From positions 2,051,001-2,115,000 of the forward strand of contig NC_020908.1 in the NCBI RefSeq assembly GCF_000155735.2: 64,000 bases of DNA. The letters run 5' to 3'. Both the position numbers and the translations under genes were made by a program. The notes beneath the pieces were generated by a model that saw only the letters and a list, made by a program, of their open reading frames with translations, was not told the origin of the DNA and searched no databases. This document shows positions 10,268 to 19,890 of the stretch, piece by piece (the stretch's first letter is position 1; every line of letters begins with the position of its first letter). Origin of the DNA: Octadecabacter arcticus 238. Lineage in GTDB: Bacteria; Pseudomonadota; Alphaproteobacteria; Rhodobacterales; Rhodobacteraceae.

Positions 10268-10524
10268 CATCAAAATCCTCATATCGCGCCAGCCATATCG
10301 CCAGCTTCGCGCAATAATCGCACCTTAGATCATGCCAAAAAAAGAGGGGGTTCCCTGTATGTTTACCGTTCATCTAAGAGCCTCCACAGCTGATCCTGCA
10401 GTCAAATATTCTTTCCAGCCTCCATTAATCGATGCTAGCGTCAACGAATAGCTGATTTGACCGCACATCTTCACGCAATTACCAATGCGCAAACCGTTGA
10501 AACGCTGTGGGCTCTGCACACTAA

Positions 10525-11911
10525 GAGTTATTGTCAAATCTGGTGTTTGAGTATTGTTGGTCATGCGGTGATCTGGTCGGGGTTTGTGGTTTCGATTCCG
10601 TCTTTGAACGTGACGCCTGTGATGACTTTTGCGAGGTAGTCAAAGCCGCGTAGCTTCCTCCAATTTTGCTCAGCACATTGCCCCAGTTTGAACATCATGT
10701 GCAGCATGCCATCGCGTGACAGGCAGCCCTTTGAACGCTTGGTACGATGCCGGATCGTCGCGAAGGCCGATTCAATTGGATTGCTAGTGCGGATGCTTTG
10801 CCAATGCTGCGCCGGGAAGTCGAAGAATGCCATGAGTTCCTCACGATCTTTTTGCAGGCATAGTGTGGCCTTGGGATATTTGGGTTCGTAGGTTTTGATG
10901 AACAGATCGAACGCCTTTTCTGCATCGACTTTGGTCTCGGCCTGCCAGATGTCGTGCAGCGCGGCCTTGGCTTTTGGCTGAGACAGCTTGGGTAAACAAT
11001 TGAGCACGTTCATCGTTTTGTGTTGCCAACAGCGTTGATGGCGGGTCTCAGGATAGACTTCGTCCATGGCCGCCCAAAACCCCATGGCACCGTCCCCGAT
11101 GGCCAGTTTGGGCGCATTCATGCCTCGGCTTTTGAGGTTAAGCAGAACCTCGCGCCAGCTCTGCGTGGACTCGCGCACCCCATCCTCAATTGCCAGAAAT
11201 CGCTTCTTGCCACGGGCAGTTACCCCAATAATAACAAGGGCACAGAGCTTGTCATCCTCGCCCCGAAGGCCGCTGTGAACGCCGTCGGCCCAGATATAGA
11301 CGATGGGCTCGTCATCTAACTCAGCGCCTTTCCAAGCCTCGTATTCATTGGCCCAATCGCGTTTTAAACGCGAAACCGTATTAGCCGACAAGCCAACGGC
11401 ATCTGGGCCCAGAAGAACCTTGAGGGCGGGAGCCATCTCGCCGCTGGAGATCCCTTTGAGGTAAAGCCATGGCAAGGCCGCTTCCAGCGTCTTCGTGCGG
11501 CGCACATAGGGCGGCACCAGGGCAGACCGGAATGTCACCGGTGTGCCGTCCTTGGACCGAACCTTTGGAATGCGCACGCTCACAGGGCCAATGCCCGTTT
11601 GAAACGGGCGGGCAGGATGATGTCCATTACGCACGACTGCCGCGTGACCGGCATCGGTGCGTAAGCCGGTAAATTGCGCCAAATAACTGACAAGCTCAGC
11701 CTCAACTGCTGTCGCGATCAATTGTTGTGCTCCCGTTTTCAGCAACTCCGTCAACGCGTCCGTCATCTCGTCTCGACGCGCAAAATCAACAATGTTAGTA
11801 GTTCCCATGGTGGTGTATCTCCTTTGGTTGGGCTGCTGTCTTCCAACAACAATTCAACCAGATACGCCGCCAACCTTCAAACCACTCAAACACCAGATTC
11901 AGTCATAGCTC
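10525..11911 (-). mobile_element. complete IS256-family element with 9-bp target duplication
   Basis: 1387-bp element. The inverted terminal repeats of ~28 bp match best in the inner half AATCTGGTGTTTGAGT, starting GAGTTATTG at 10525 and, reversed, GAGCTATGAC at 11911. The flanking direct repeat GCACACTAA (10516-10524 and 11912-11920) is 9 bp, within the 8-9 bp of this family. It disrupts a luxR-type gene. Confidence 0.95.
10561..11808 (-). CDS. IS256 (Mutator-type) transposase
   Basis: 415-aa transposase. DDE residues are visible in PIVYIWADGVHSGLRG, LAIGDGAMGFWAAMDEVYP and NPIESAFATIRHRT, with the C/H pair of the family in RHQRCWQHKTMNVLN. The N-terminus MTDALTELLKTGAQQLIATAVEAEL is typical of the Mutator superfamily. 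Full length, no lesion seen, so the element is probably active. Confidence 0.96.
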   Translation of the reverse strand: MGTTNIVDFARRDEMTDALTELLKTGAQQLIATAVEAELVSYLAQFTGLRTDAGHAAVVRNGHHPARPFQTGIGPVSVRIPKVRSKDGTPVTFRSALVPPYVRRTKTLEAALPWLYLKGISSGEMAPALKVLLGPDAVGLSANTVSRLKRDWANEYEAWKGAELDDEPIVYIWADGVHSGLRGEDDKLCALVIIGVTARGKKRFLAIEDGVRESTQSWREVLLNLKSRGMNAPKLAIGDGAMGFWAAMDEVYPETRHQRCWQHKTMNVLNCLPKLSQPKAKAALHDIWQAETKVDAEKAFDLFIKTYEPKYPKATLCLQKDREELMAFFDFPAQHWQSIRTSNPIESAFATIRHRTKRSKGCLSRDGMLHMMFKLGQCAEQNWRKLRGFDYLAKVITGVTFKDGIETTNPDQITA

Positions 11912-12654
11912 GCACACTAACCGCATGACCTCCTATGGGTTTGATCGGATCATCTATGGTTTTACGCATTATCGCAGTGGCCGCTCATTGGGCGATCCGC
12001 AAGACTGGGTGCTGCTGACGAACCATGGCGACAGCTATATGGAAGAGTTTCTTGGCAAAGGTCATCTGTACAATGCACCGATGATCCGTTGGGCGCTGGC
12101 CAACACCGGCGCATGTTCTTGGCGCTGGATGGCCGAACCGGGCAATCTGTCGGAGGCCAAAAAGATCGTTGTCGGCTTCAATTTGGGCCAGAATGTTACC
12201 GCGGGCTACACGGTCAGTTTTCTAAGTATCACCGAACGCACCAAAGGCGCGACAGCATTGACGGCAAAGGCAGGCATGTCACAGGACGAGGTCGAGGAGA
12301 TTTGGGCCAAGCATGGCGATGAAATCACCGTCATCAACAACGTGATGCACCTCAAAATCCAGACCCTGCCCTATTCGCAACGCCACATGACCAAACGCCA
12401 ACGTGAAGTATTGCAGTGGGTTGGCGACGGTAAAACCACCCAGGATATCGCCATTTTGCTGGAACTGACGCCGGCAACAATCGAAAAACACCTACGCCTT
12501 GCACGCGAAGCACTGGACGTGGAAACCACTGCGCAAGCCGTTCTAAAGGCTGCATTTTATAATCAGATGTTTGTGATCGAATCTGAAGCCGCATAGCAAT
12601 TTCGACGCTGAAAACCGCGCTTTAGTTCGCGGCGCTAAGTCAAAAGACTACCAA

Positions 12655-12860
12655 AGGTATGGTTTCCCTGACTGTAGTTTCCCCTACGTAAATGACAATC
12701 TAACACTGTTCCGTGAGTGGTGGCCTAAGGCCTGGGAGCAACTGATATGACCCCTTGAGATTTCAAGGCTCGCGTATTGGTACCGGGAAACCGGACGCTG
12801 ATCTGTTTTGGCTAAGCCTTGACAGATCAGCAACCTGAGTAGGTCGCGCGTTGTATTTTA
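12655..12860 (+). ncRNA. ssrS: structured RNA, probably 6S RNA (approximate ends)
   Basis: Gene-free stretch of ~410 bp with dense secondary structure. Hairpins visible: GGCC-TAA-GGCC, CCTTGA-GATT-TCAAGG, and CTGATCTGT / ACAGATCAG. Long-range pairs are GGTTTCCC (12661-12668) with GGGAAACC (12785-12792), and CCTAC (12683-12687) with GTAGG (12839-12843). The segment TGTTCCGTGAGTGGTGGCC ... GGGAGCAACTGATATGA resembles the 5' strand of bacterial 6S RNA (compare TGTTCGC...GGGCC...GAGCCGATAT in E. coli). 6S is the best guess; ends and strand are inferred. Not RNase P or SRP RNA by motif. Confidence 0.5.
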
Positions 12861-12880
12861 TCCCTGTGATGCGCGAACCA

Positions 12881-12913
12881 GGCGGCCCTTCGATTTCCCA
12901 TCAAAGGGCCGCC
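12881..12913 (+). terminator. long hairpin downstream of the structured RNA
   Basis: 10-bp perfect stem GGCGGCCCTT / AAGGGCCGCC, then GTTTCG. A further 8-bp inverted repeat CGTTTCGA / TCGAAACG overlaps at 12913-12936. The T-tract is weak, so termination is plausible but not certain. Confidence 0.5.
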
Positions 12914-12947
12914 GTTTCGAGTCAAAATTCGAAACGATCCAAACGTA

Positions 12948-12973
12948 AAAGACCGCCCAAAATGAGCGGCCTT
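12948..12973 (-). terminator. terminator of the rpsB-tsf operon
   Basis: On the minus strand the sequence AAAGGCCGC ... GCGGTCTTTT forms a stem followed by a T-tract, 35 bp after the tsf stop. Confidence 0.75.
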
Positions 12974-13007
12974 TCAGTATGTTAGATGCAACACTTAATG
13001 TTGCATA

Positions 13008-13883
13008 TTAGCCGTTAAGCTTCGCAACTTCAGCTGCGAAATCTTCTTTTTCAACTTCAATGCCTTCGCCAACTTCCAAGCGTGCAAAACCGGTGATGGT
13101 AGCGCCAGCATCAGCGACCGCCTGCCCCACAGTCACGTCTGGGTTCACGACGAACGCTTGGCTCAGCAGCGTAGATTCCGCGACGAATTTCTTCATACGG
13201 CCGACGATCATCTTTTCGATCACCGCTTCTGGCTTACCACTTTCGCGCGCGATGTCCATTTGGACCTGCTTTTCTTTTTCGACAACAGCCGCGTCCATGT
13301 CATCCTCGGACAGCGCTGCGGGGTTCACAGCTGCGATATGCATCGCGATCTGTTTGCCCAAACCTTCATCGCCGCCGGTCATTGCGACCAGAACACCGAT
13401 GTTGCCCATTTTACCGGGAACAGCTGCGTTGTGCACGTAGCTGATGATCACATCGCCGCTCAGCACGCTCATGCGGCGCACGGACATGTTTTCGCCAATG
13501 ATTGCGACAGCGTCTGTGACAGTTTGCTCAACAGATTTGCCGCCCATGTCAGCCGCTTTAAGCGCCTCGACATCGTCAACAGTCAGTGCGATTTCAGCGA
13601 TGCCCGAAACCATTTTCTGGAAATCTGAGTTCTTGCCGACGAAGTCGGTCTCGGAGTTCACTTCAACAGCAATGCCTTTACCGTCTTTTACGGCAACGGC
13701 CACGAGGCCTTCAGCCGCGGTGCGACCGGACTTCTTTGCGGCTTTCGCCAGGCCCTTGGTGCGCAGCCAATCGACCGCCGCTTCCATGTCGCCATCGGTT
13801 TCGGTCAACGCTTTTTTCGCGTCCATCATGCCTGCGCCTGTGGAGTCACGTAGTTCTTTCACCAATGCAGCTGTAATCGCCAT
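13008..13883 (-). CDS. tsf: elongation factor Ts
   Basis: 291-aa EF-Ts, the guanine-nucleotide exchange factor that recycles EF-Tu. N-terminal UBA-like domain [26 protein letters not shown], then the diagnostic [12 protein letters not shown] and the core motif SETDFVGKN. Length fits alphaproteobacterial EF-Ts. Downstream of rpsB (75 bp gap), the usual operon order; a terminator follows. Essential gene standing between IS clusters. Confidence 0.98.
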   Translation of the reverse strand: MAITAALVKELRDSTGAGMMDAKKALTETDGDMEAAVDWLRTKGLAKAAKKSGRTAAEGLVAVAVKDGKGIAVEVNSETDFVGKNSDFQKMVSGIAEIALTVDDVEALKAADMGGKSVEQTVTDAVAIIGENMSVRRMSVLSGDVIISYVHNAAVPGKMGNIGVLVAMTGGDEGLGKQIAMHIAAVNPAALSEDDMDAAVVEKEKQVQMDIARESGKPEAVIEKMIVGRMKKFVAESTLLSQAFVVNPDVTVGQAVADAGATITGFARLEVGEGIEVEKEDFAAEVAKLNG

Positions 13884-13958
13884 CTTTGGTCTCCTTGATG
13901 ATAAATTGAGTGCCGGAGGCGTGCGTCGCCTCCGGTCTTATGTCACTGCGCGCCAGCC

Positions 13959-14759
13959 TTACTTAGCGGCTGTTGCGTCTTCAACAACAGGTGCAGCTTC
14001 AGCAACAGCTTCAGCGACTTCTTCTTCAACCGAGGCTTCCATCTCACCGATGTCGATGCCAGCAGCGCCCATTTGTGCCGTCATACCGTCGAGCGCTGCG
14101 CGGGCAGCCAAGTCAGTATAAAGCGCGATGGCGCGGGCTGCGTCGTCGTTGCCCGGGATGATGTAGTCAATGCCGCTTGGCGAACAGTTGGTGTCCACAA
14201 CAGCCACAACTGGGATGCCCAGCTTGTTGGCTTCCGCGATTGCCAGCCCTTCTTTGTTGACGTCGATGACGAACAACAGATCAGGAACACCGCCCATTTC
14301 GCGGATACCGCCAAGGGATGCTTCAAGCTTGCCTTGCTCACGCTCCATGCCAAGACGCTCTTTCTTGGTGAGACCTTCAAAGCCGCGCTCGGCTGCTTCG
14401 TCGATGTTCTTTAGGCGCAGGATCGATTTCGACACGGTCTGCCAGTTGGTCAGCGTTCCGCCGAGCCAACGGTGGTTCATATAGAACTGTGCGGACTTTT
14501 CTGCAGCGTCTTTGATAGGTGATTGTGCCTGACGCTTGGTGCCGACGAACAGCACGCGGCCGCCTTTGGCCACAGTTTCGCGCACAACATTAAGAGCCGC
14601 GTCCAACATTGGCAGCGTCTGTGTGAGGTCCATGATGTGGATGCCATTGCGCTGGCCGTAGATGAATTTTTGCATCTTCGGGTTCCACCGCTGTTTTTGG
14701 TGGCCGAAGTGAACGCCTGCTTCGAGAAGCTGGCGCATAGTAAACTCTGGAAGAGCCAT
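13959..14759 (-). CDS. rpsB: 30S ribosomal protein S2
   Basis: 266-aa S2. [42 protein letters not shown] and [24 protein letters not shown] are classic S2 motifs. The C-terminus is an Ala/Glu-rich acidic tail ([14 protein letters not shown]), common in alphaproteobacteria. Start at ATG 14759 by family N-terminus; an upstream in-frame Met at 14837 is not used. First gene of rpsB-tsf; a good promoter lies 140 bp upstream. Confidence 0.98.
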   Translation of the reverse strand: MALPEFTMRQLLEAGVHFGHQKQRWNPKMQKFIYGQRNGIHIMDLTQTLPMLDAALNVVRETVAKGGRVLFVGTKRQAQSPIKDAAEKSAQFYMNHRWLGGTLTNWQTVSKSILRLKNIDEAAERGFEGLTKKERLGMEREQGKLEASLGGIREMGGVPDLLFVIDVNKEGLAIAEANKLGIPVVAVVDTNCSPSGIDYIIPGNDDAARAIALYTDLAARAALDGMTAQMGAAGIDIGEMEASVEEEVAEAVAEAAPVVEDATAAK

Positions 14760-14900
14760 GGTCGTTTCCTTTCCGGTTTCAATAGCCTTGGACGGAGGTA
14801 TCAGACCGCTACATTTCTGAAGAAAGCAAAGGTCCAACCGGTGGATGGATCAGGATTTCTCCCCGATGCACCCGCCCCCGTCTGGGGATTTCGTGTCGCG

Positions 14901-14929
14901 CGTATAGAACGCGGTATCACGCAGCGCAA
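14901..14929 (-). promoter_or_regulatory. sigma70-type promoter of rpsB-tsf
   Basis: Read on the minus strand: TTGCGC (-35, 14924-14929), 17-bp spacer, TATACG (-10, 14901-14906), giving a leader of about 135 nt before rpsB. An IS481-like element begins only ~30 bp upstream of the -35 box. Confidence 0.65.
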
Positions 14930-14959
14930 GTGCATCCGCGACAGGTGTATAGGTTCAGG

Positions 14960-16025
14960 TGTTTTGAGACTCACACGACTTTGGCCTGAGTGATTCGAAT
15001 GTACTCCATTGGTGTCTTGCCTTTCAAGGCATGATGAGGCCTGAATGTGTTGTATTTATCGACGGCTTTTCGAAGTTCAAACCGCATCGCTCCTATGCTG
15101 TCGGCAATGAGATCACGACATGCATAGAACTCTTCGCGGAAGGTGCGGTTACCGCGCTCGACACCACCGTTGTATTTTGGCCTTGCTGGCGGCAGCACAA
15201 TGAGCGGGATCTCCATCTGTTCGCACGCTGTCTCAAAATCGGCCATAAACTCAGACCCGCCATCGACTTGAATTGAGATGATCTTATAGGGAGCTATTTC
15301 CACGAGTTCTTGCAAAAACCGTTTGGCAGAGCGTGCCGTGGCATTCGAATAAACTTGCGCGTGGATATGCTTGCTACACCTCTCCCAGGCTTGAAAGTGT
15401 TTGCACGTGACGCCGTTCTTCGTGGCAGTCATATGATCGATCTGCACACGCTCGCCAACCACAATATCTTTGTAATCCCTATATTTCCATCCCTTGGCAT
15501 GCCCCTTGGAAAAATTACGCTTGCGCTTTTGGGGCGCAGATCTTGATCGTGTGATCAGGCCTTTTTTCCTTAGAAAGCTCAAAATGCGCCCCACGGTGCT
15601 ATCGCTCATGGTTTGCTTTTTGTCGCGACGCAAGATGGCCCCTATTTTCTCCTTACCGTAGGTTTCATTGTCGCGGCGGGCCTCAAGCACCAATTGCTTT
15701 TCTGCCTCGCCCCACTGTGACTTGTTGCAGCGTTTGGGAGCCTTTGAAGGCGGTATGATTGCCTGCGCCAAATCCTTCAAAATACGCTTGTGACGGTAAT
15801 ATGTCGCGCGCGAGATGCCGACGAATTCAGCGCACTTTGATAGAGAAACGCCCTCTGTACGTAAGTCGTCCCATTGCCGAACCTGACCTTCGTATTTGAT
15901 ACGGTACACGTCCAAACATTCTTGTGTCCGCGCCCAAGCATAAAGTTTATAAACGTTCTTGTGCAGTCCGATGATTTGCATATTGGCCTCGTGAGCTGGT
16001 TTCTTTCAATTCTCAGTCTCCGAGG
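14960..16025 (-). mobile_element. IS481-like element (ends approximate)
   Basis: Single transposase gene with short flanks. The left end near 14960 (TGTTTTGAGACTCAC) has partial similarity to the inverted right flank near 16011-16025 (GGAGACTGAGA). No target duplication could be seen, so boundaries are uncertain. Confidence 0.6.
14971..15981 (-). CDS. rve-type DDE transposase, IS481-like
   Basis: 336-aa transposase with an N-terminal HTH (VSLSKCAEFVGISRATYYRHK) and an integrase core. Catalytic Asp in GERVQIDHMTATKNG, second Asp in SIQVDGGSEFMADFE, Glu in NGGVERGNRTFREEFYA; NTFRPHHALKGKTPMEY near the end is the common rve tail. The single-ORF layout and core fit IS481-like elements better than two-ORF IS3. 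Appears intact. Confidence 0.85.
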   Translation of the reverse strand: MQIIGLHKNVYKLYAWARTQECLDVYRIKYEGQVRQWDDLRTEGVSLSKCAEFVGISRATYYRHKRILKDLAQAIIPPSKAPKRCNKSQWGEAEKQLVLEARRDNETYGKEKIGAILRRDKKQTMSDSTVGRILSFLRKKGLITRSRSAPQKRKRNFSKGHAKGWKYRDYKDIVVGERVQIDHMTATKNGVTCKHFQAWERCSKHIHAQVYSNATARSAKRFLQELVEIAPYKIISIQVDGGSEFMADFETACEQMEIPLIVLPPARPKYNGGVERGNRTFREEFYACRDLIADSIGAMRFELRKAVDKYNTFRPHHALKGKTPMEYIRITQAKVV

Positions 16026-16100
16026 TCGCCTAAATCTTGGCAACAAAATTTTGTCTCACATCTATCTGAACTTATTCACAGGACGTGTGTGTTCTGGAGA

Positions 16101-16140
16101 AAGGCATACTACACGACAGTAAGGCATACTACACGACAGT
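16101..16140. repeat. 20-bp tandem duplication at the left end of IS4
   Basis: AAGGCATACTACACGACAGT occurs twice back to back (16101-16120, 16121-16140). The outer copy abuts the target duplication, so the element has two copies of its left terminal repeat but only one at the right. Confidence 0.97.
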
Positions 16141-16591
16141 AGGGTGGTTGAGGGTGCCAGAAGGTGATTTAGGAGCGGACTCTTATCGCTAAAAAAGGTT
16201 CCACTGATGATCACGAAAGCCCTGACGACCCTCAAGAAGATGTTATCCCCCCATTTAGAGTTGAGCAACACTCGCCTTGAAACGATGTGCCTCTTGATCA
16301 TGGGAATGGTGAATGCCCGGACGGTAAATTTGAGCCATCTGGCCTGTGAGTTTCCTACCGATAGCAAGGTTGAAAGCACCTACCGTCGCCTACAACGCTT
16401 TTTCCAGCATGTTGATCTTGGCTCGGATTGGGCGGCCCCCTTGCTTGTTAAAATGATTGGTTCTGGCCCCACCTGGCATTTATGCTTGGACCGAACAAAT
16501 TGGAAAATTGGCTAACGCCATGTCAACTTCTTGGTCTTAGCCATTGTCACACGGAACGTGTCAACGACTTTGAGACAGTGGCTTTTGGACT

Positions 16592-17605
16592 TTAGGCTTG
16601 GGTTTCTTCGGTTGGTTTTGGTGGGTTGATCCAGACGGCGGTCGGGATTTGAGGCGGTTTTGGTGGTTTGTGTACGAAGCGTTCGGGCGTGGCGAGGAAT
16701 GCCGCGTCTAGTGTTGCTTGTCGCGCGGTGTAGATTTCTTGGGCCTGCCCAAAATGGATTTGGTCGGGCGTCATCAGACCAATCCCGGCGTGATGATGGT
16801 CTTGGTTATACCATGCAAAGAACCTGCGGCAGAATGCGCGAGCCTGCTCGATGGTTTCAAAGTTCTTGGGGAACTCTGGCTGATATTTCAGTGTTTTGAA
16901 GTGGGCTTCGGAGAACGGGTTGTCGTTTGAGGTGTGGGGCCGACTGTGGAACTTGAGCACACCAAGATCAACCAGCATCAGGGCTGTCGTCTTTGCCTTC
17001 ATGGGCCCACCGCGATCTGCATGCAATGTCAGCTGATCGCGTGGAACCTCGTGTTTTTCCATCGCGTCGATGAACAGCTCTTTGAACTGGCTGGCGCTCT
17101 CCGCGTGCTCGACGCGCCAGCCAACAACGCGGCGGCTGAAGATGTCGAGGATGACATAGAGATAGAAGTAGGACCATTTCACCGGGCCCCTCAGCTTGGT
17201 GATGTCCCAAGACCAGACCTGATTGGGGGCTTCAGCTAGAAGTTCAGGCTTTTGATAGACGGGATGTGTGCGCTGTCGGCGGCGTTCGCCAACTTCGCCC
17301 TGCGCGGCCAATATCCGATACATCGTGCGGATTGAACACAGATAGGTGCCTTCATCCAGCAAGGTGGCAAAGACCTCTGTGGGCGTCTGATCCGCAAAGC
17401 GGGGTTCGCGCAGGTGGTGCAATACCTGGTCTCTTTCCCTTTCCGGCAGAGCCCGCGAAGACGCTGCGCGCGGTGGGCGTGTGCGTGGTGGTGCCGTCAG
17501 CGCCTCACGCTGTCGAAGAACGCTCGCGCGCGATAATGATAGCGCGGCGCAGACAGCCGAGGTCAAGCCGCTGCCGGTGGGCAATGCAATCGCGACGGCC
17601 ATCAT
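16592..17605 (-). CDS. IS3-family transposase OrfB (type I, copy 1)
   Basis: 337-aa rve integrase. Catalytic residues in [28 protein letters not shown] and [20 protein letters not shown]; the tail has [23 protein letters not shown]. Overlaps orfA by 4 bp (ATGA). Intact. Differs from copy 2 by a handful of residues (E/A and F/S exchanges). Confidence 0.93.
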   Translation of the reverse strand: MMAVAIALPTGSGLTSAVCAALSLSRASVLRQREALTAPPRTRPPRAASSRALPERERDQVLHHLREPRFADQTPTEVFATLLDEGTYLCSIRTMYRILAAQGEVGERRRQRTHPVYQKPELLAEAPNQVWSWDITKLRGPVKWSYFYLYVILDIFSRRVVGWRVEHAESASQFKELFIDAMEKHEVPRDQLTLHADRGGPMKAKTTALMLVDLGVLKFHSRPHTSNDNPFSEAHFKTLKYQPEFPKNFETIEQARAFCRRFFAWYNQDHHHAGIGLMTPDQIHFGQAQEIYTARQATLDAAFLATPERFVHKPPKPPQIPTAVWINPPKPTEETQA

Positions 17606-18084
17606 GATTTGCCGCTGCGCTCTTGCGTCTGCTCCATCTCGTCCAGAAGTCCCACCACTTTTTTTTGGATGGCAATGATGGCTTCCGCCTGATCCAGACG
17701 GCGCCGCAAGGCTGTCACCTCACGGTTGGCCTTGGCCAGCTCAGCTTGCAATGGATTGGCAGGTGCCTTTTGTGGGCCACGGCGCATTGGCTGCAATGCA
17801 CCCAATGTGCCGGCCGCCCGCGCACGGCGCCAATCGGTCAGTGCAGAGGAATAAAGCCCCTCCCGCCGTAGAATGGCGGAAACCCCGCCAGTGTCTGCCA
17901 CTTGGTCCGTCTCATCCAGAATGCGCAGTTTGTATTTGGCTGTGAAGTTGCGTCGCTTCGGGATGCTCGTCAGTTCCGCTGTGGGAGCCAACGGCGCATT
18001 AACAACGCGGGGAGGCGACGTTGGGGCCAAAACGGCTCCAGATCCAGCATCTGGCGAAAGTGGTGATTGTGAAGGCATAACCAT
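17602..18084 (-). CDS. IS3-family OrfA (type I, copy 1)
   Basis: 160-aa HTH protein: [21 protein letters not shown] and [17 protein letters not shown] form the DNA-binding part. The C-terminal half is a leucine-zipper-like coiled coil ([20 protein letters not shown]). Acts with OrfB. Two near-identical copies in the window. Confidence 0.9.
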   Translation of the reverse strand: MVMPSQSPLSPDAGSGAVLAPTSPPRVVNAPLAPTAELTSIPKRRNFTAKYKLRILDETDQVADTGGVSAILRREGLYSSALTDWRRARAAGTLGALQPMRRGPQKAPANPLQAELAKANREVTALRRRLDQAEAIIAIQKKVVGLLDEMEQTQERSGKS

Positions 18085-18338
18085 GGGTTCGTTCTCCTAC
18101 GCCCTCAAGTGTAAACTTTAGCCAGTCAATTGTCTCACGCTTATTGGCACGGAGGGACACGCCGCCACCGTATTCCGTTGATGTGGAGCGTTTTGGGGCG
18201 TGCAGGGAACAGCGATACTGCTCAGCGCATTGCCTTGATGAAACGTTATCTGTCGGTGTTTGAGGTCTCCACCATCAAGTTCTTGTTAGCGGACCGGGAA
18301 TTCATTGCGGTGTTTGTCAAAGGTGTTGTCCGCCGATT

Positions 18339-19399
18339 TCATGCAGCGTCTCTGATTTCAGAGGCGCTGATTTCGTTTTCTGGGTTCAGCCAGACGGGTC
18401 CTGCTGGTTGCCAGTTTCGGGTTTTTCCTGACCAGCGTTGCGGGTTTTGCGCGCGAGCAGTGGCATAGAGATTGGCACGATTTGTGAGCGTTGCACGATC
18501 ATGACCTGCGTGGCGCGCATTCGGCGTGACGAAGCGGATGGCGCTGTGCAGGTGTTCACTATTGTACCAACCAGCGAAGGTTTGGACCCAGGTTTGAGCA
18601 TCCGCCTTGGTGGCAAAGCCCTTGGTCGGCCAGTCCGGGCGGTATTTGCAGGTTCGGAACAACGCCTCTGAGAAAGGGTTGTCGTTGCTTACGCGAGGGC
18701 GACTGTAGGAGGCCGTGATCCCTAGTTTTTCCATCGTCACCTTCATCGTGGCGCCCTTCATAGGACTGCCGTTGTCAGCGTGCAGAACCAAGGGGCGCAT
18801 CTGACAGCCCTCCGCTAGCACTGCTTGCCGGATCAGAATGGCAGCCAGATCCGCACTTTCACGCTCATGGATGTACAGCCCACGATCTTCCGGCTGAAGA
18901 TGTCCACGATCAGATACAGATAGAAGAACATGCCTGCGACAGGTCCCGGCATCCAGGTAATGTCCCAGGTCCAGACCTCACAGGGCGCACTGGCCTGATA
19001 GCTTGTGGGCTTCTTACGCTTGACTGGGGACTTGGCTCGACCCCGGTGATGCTGCAATCCATTGGCGCGCAGAATGCGGTAGAAACTCGTTTCCGAGGCT
19101 AGATACTGCCCCCGATCTGCTAGCTTTGGCACAATCTGACTTGGGGGAAGGCTAGAGAACTCCTTTGAATTACAGACATCTAGAACAGCCGCGCGTTCTG
19201 CCGTACTCAACGCGTTTGCTGGTTCCGCACGCGGCACGAGGGGGCGCTTATCAGGGCGAACCTCGCCGTCTTTTGTCCAGCGCCGCAGAGTGCGTTCGCT
19301 GATTTCCAACTCGGAACAGGCTTTGGCGCGCCGCGCTCCTGCGGTGACGGCCTCATTGATCAGAGCAACTGCGGTTTGGCGATCTGGGGTGCTGATCAT
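18339..19399 (-). pseudogene. IS3-family OrfB with frameshift (type II, copy A)
   Basis: rve transposase read in two frames: MISTPDRQTAVALINEAV to DIFSRKIVGCTSM, then MLAEGCQMRPLVLHADNGSP to the stop at 18339. Around 18868-18882 one base appears lost from an expected IVGWDIHERES segment, so the frame shifts and ends at 18833. Catalytic motifs ([37 protein letters not shown]) lie on both sides. The same lesion is in copy B. Confidence 0.9.
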
Positions 19400-19890
19400 G
19401 CGTCCTCTTCGTCCCCCCAGATCGCTGAGGCCTTTTTTCGCAGAACAAGCAGTGCTGCAGTTTCGGCCAGTGCGCGATCCTTGCGAGCAAGCTCGCGTTC
19501 CAAATCTTTCATCCGTTTCTTGTCTTCCTTGGTCGCACGCACAAGACGTGCTGCACTCGTGCGGTCCCAGTCGTTGGCCTGCTCGCAAGCAACTCGCCAC
19601 ATGGCAATCTGCGCCGGGTAAAGGCCGCGTTTGCGGCAGTATTCGGCTAGGTCAGCCTCGTTCAGAGCAGCAGTTTCCAACACCGCCGCAAACTTGTCAC
19701 GTGAAGACCAGCCCTCAGGGCTCGCATCAGCGTCAGGCAAAAGCTGCCCCTTGTTGCGCGCCTCAGCACGCCAGGAGAAAAGCGTCGCTTCCGAAATGCC
19801 TTCCTCATGCGAAAGCTGCCGAATGGCCACGTTGTTCGGCGGAAGCATCCGTTTCAGCACAGCTGCTTTTCGTTCCAGTGAATATCCCAT
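19396..19890 (-). CDS. IS3-family OrfA (type II, copy A)
   Basis: 164-aa HTH protein (MGYSLERKAAVLKRMLPP; EEGISEATLFSWRAEARN) with a C-terminal coiled coil (KKRMKDLERELARKDRALAET). Overlaps orfB by 4 bp. Appears intact. Confidence 0.88.
   Translation of the reverse strand: MGYSLERKAAVLKRMLPPNNVAIRQLSHEEGISEATLFSWRAEARNKGQLLPDADASPEGWSSRDKFAAVLETAALNEADLAEYCRKRGLYPAQIAMWRVACEQANDWDRTSAARLVRATKEDKKRMKDLERELARKDRALAETAALLVLRKKASAIWGDEEDA

Larger units (their letters stand above)
7771..10366 (-). mobile_element. complete IS66-family element with 8-bp target duplication
   Basis: 2596-bp element carrying the three standard IS66 genes in order tnpA-tnpB-tnpC (minus strand). Both ends start GTAA in the outward sense: GTAAGCATCAACGCTGCCC at 7771, and GTAAACATACAGGG reading in from 10366. 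It is flanked by a perfect 8-bp direct repeat CGTTCATC (7763-7770 and 10367-10374), the length expected for IS66. Intact genes plus an exact duplication suggest a fairly recent insertion. Confidence 0.93.
10432..12596 (+). pseudogene. autoinducer-binding-type LuxR regulator split by IS256
   Basis: Deleting 10525-11920 (IS256 plus one duplication copy) restores one reading frame: ...HLHAITNAQTVETLWALHTNRMTSYGFDRIIYG... to the stop at 12596. The N-terminal part is an autoinducer-binding domain. The C-terminal part (TKRQREVLQWVGDGKTTQDIA then LLELTPATIEKHL) is a LuxR-type HTH. The only ATG near the expected start (10432) is out of frame by an extra CTAG (10435-10438): without it the protein would read MRQRIADLTAHLHA. 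The gene therefore carries two lesions. A shortened product from ATG 11925 would keep the HTH and most of the ligand domain but lack the first ~30 residues. Confidence 0.88.
16553..18156 (-). mobile_element. IS3-family element type I, copy 1
   Basis: 1604 bp with two overlapping genes (orfA, orfB). It lies inside IS4 with a 4-bp duplication ACAC (16549-16552, 18157-18160); removing element plus one ACAC restores the IS4 frame VTRRHRIP. The ends are imperfect inverted repeats sharing CGTG-CAA and TGAGACA blocks. Nearly identical to 52289-53890 apart from a 2-bp indel before orfA and a few substitutions. Confidence 0.93.

Noticed and set aside
12597..12913. Permuted tmRNA or RNase P RNA at the structured locus
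   Set aside because: No GGATTCGAC/GGTTCGAATCC-type tRNA-like parts and no RNase P consensus segments; 6S-like pattern fits better.
14971..15981. IS3 two-ORF element
   Set aside because: Single ORF carrying both HTH and rve core, without an overlapping orfA, so IS481-like is preferred.
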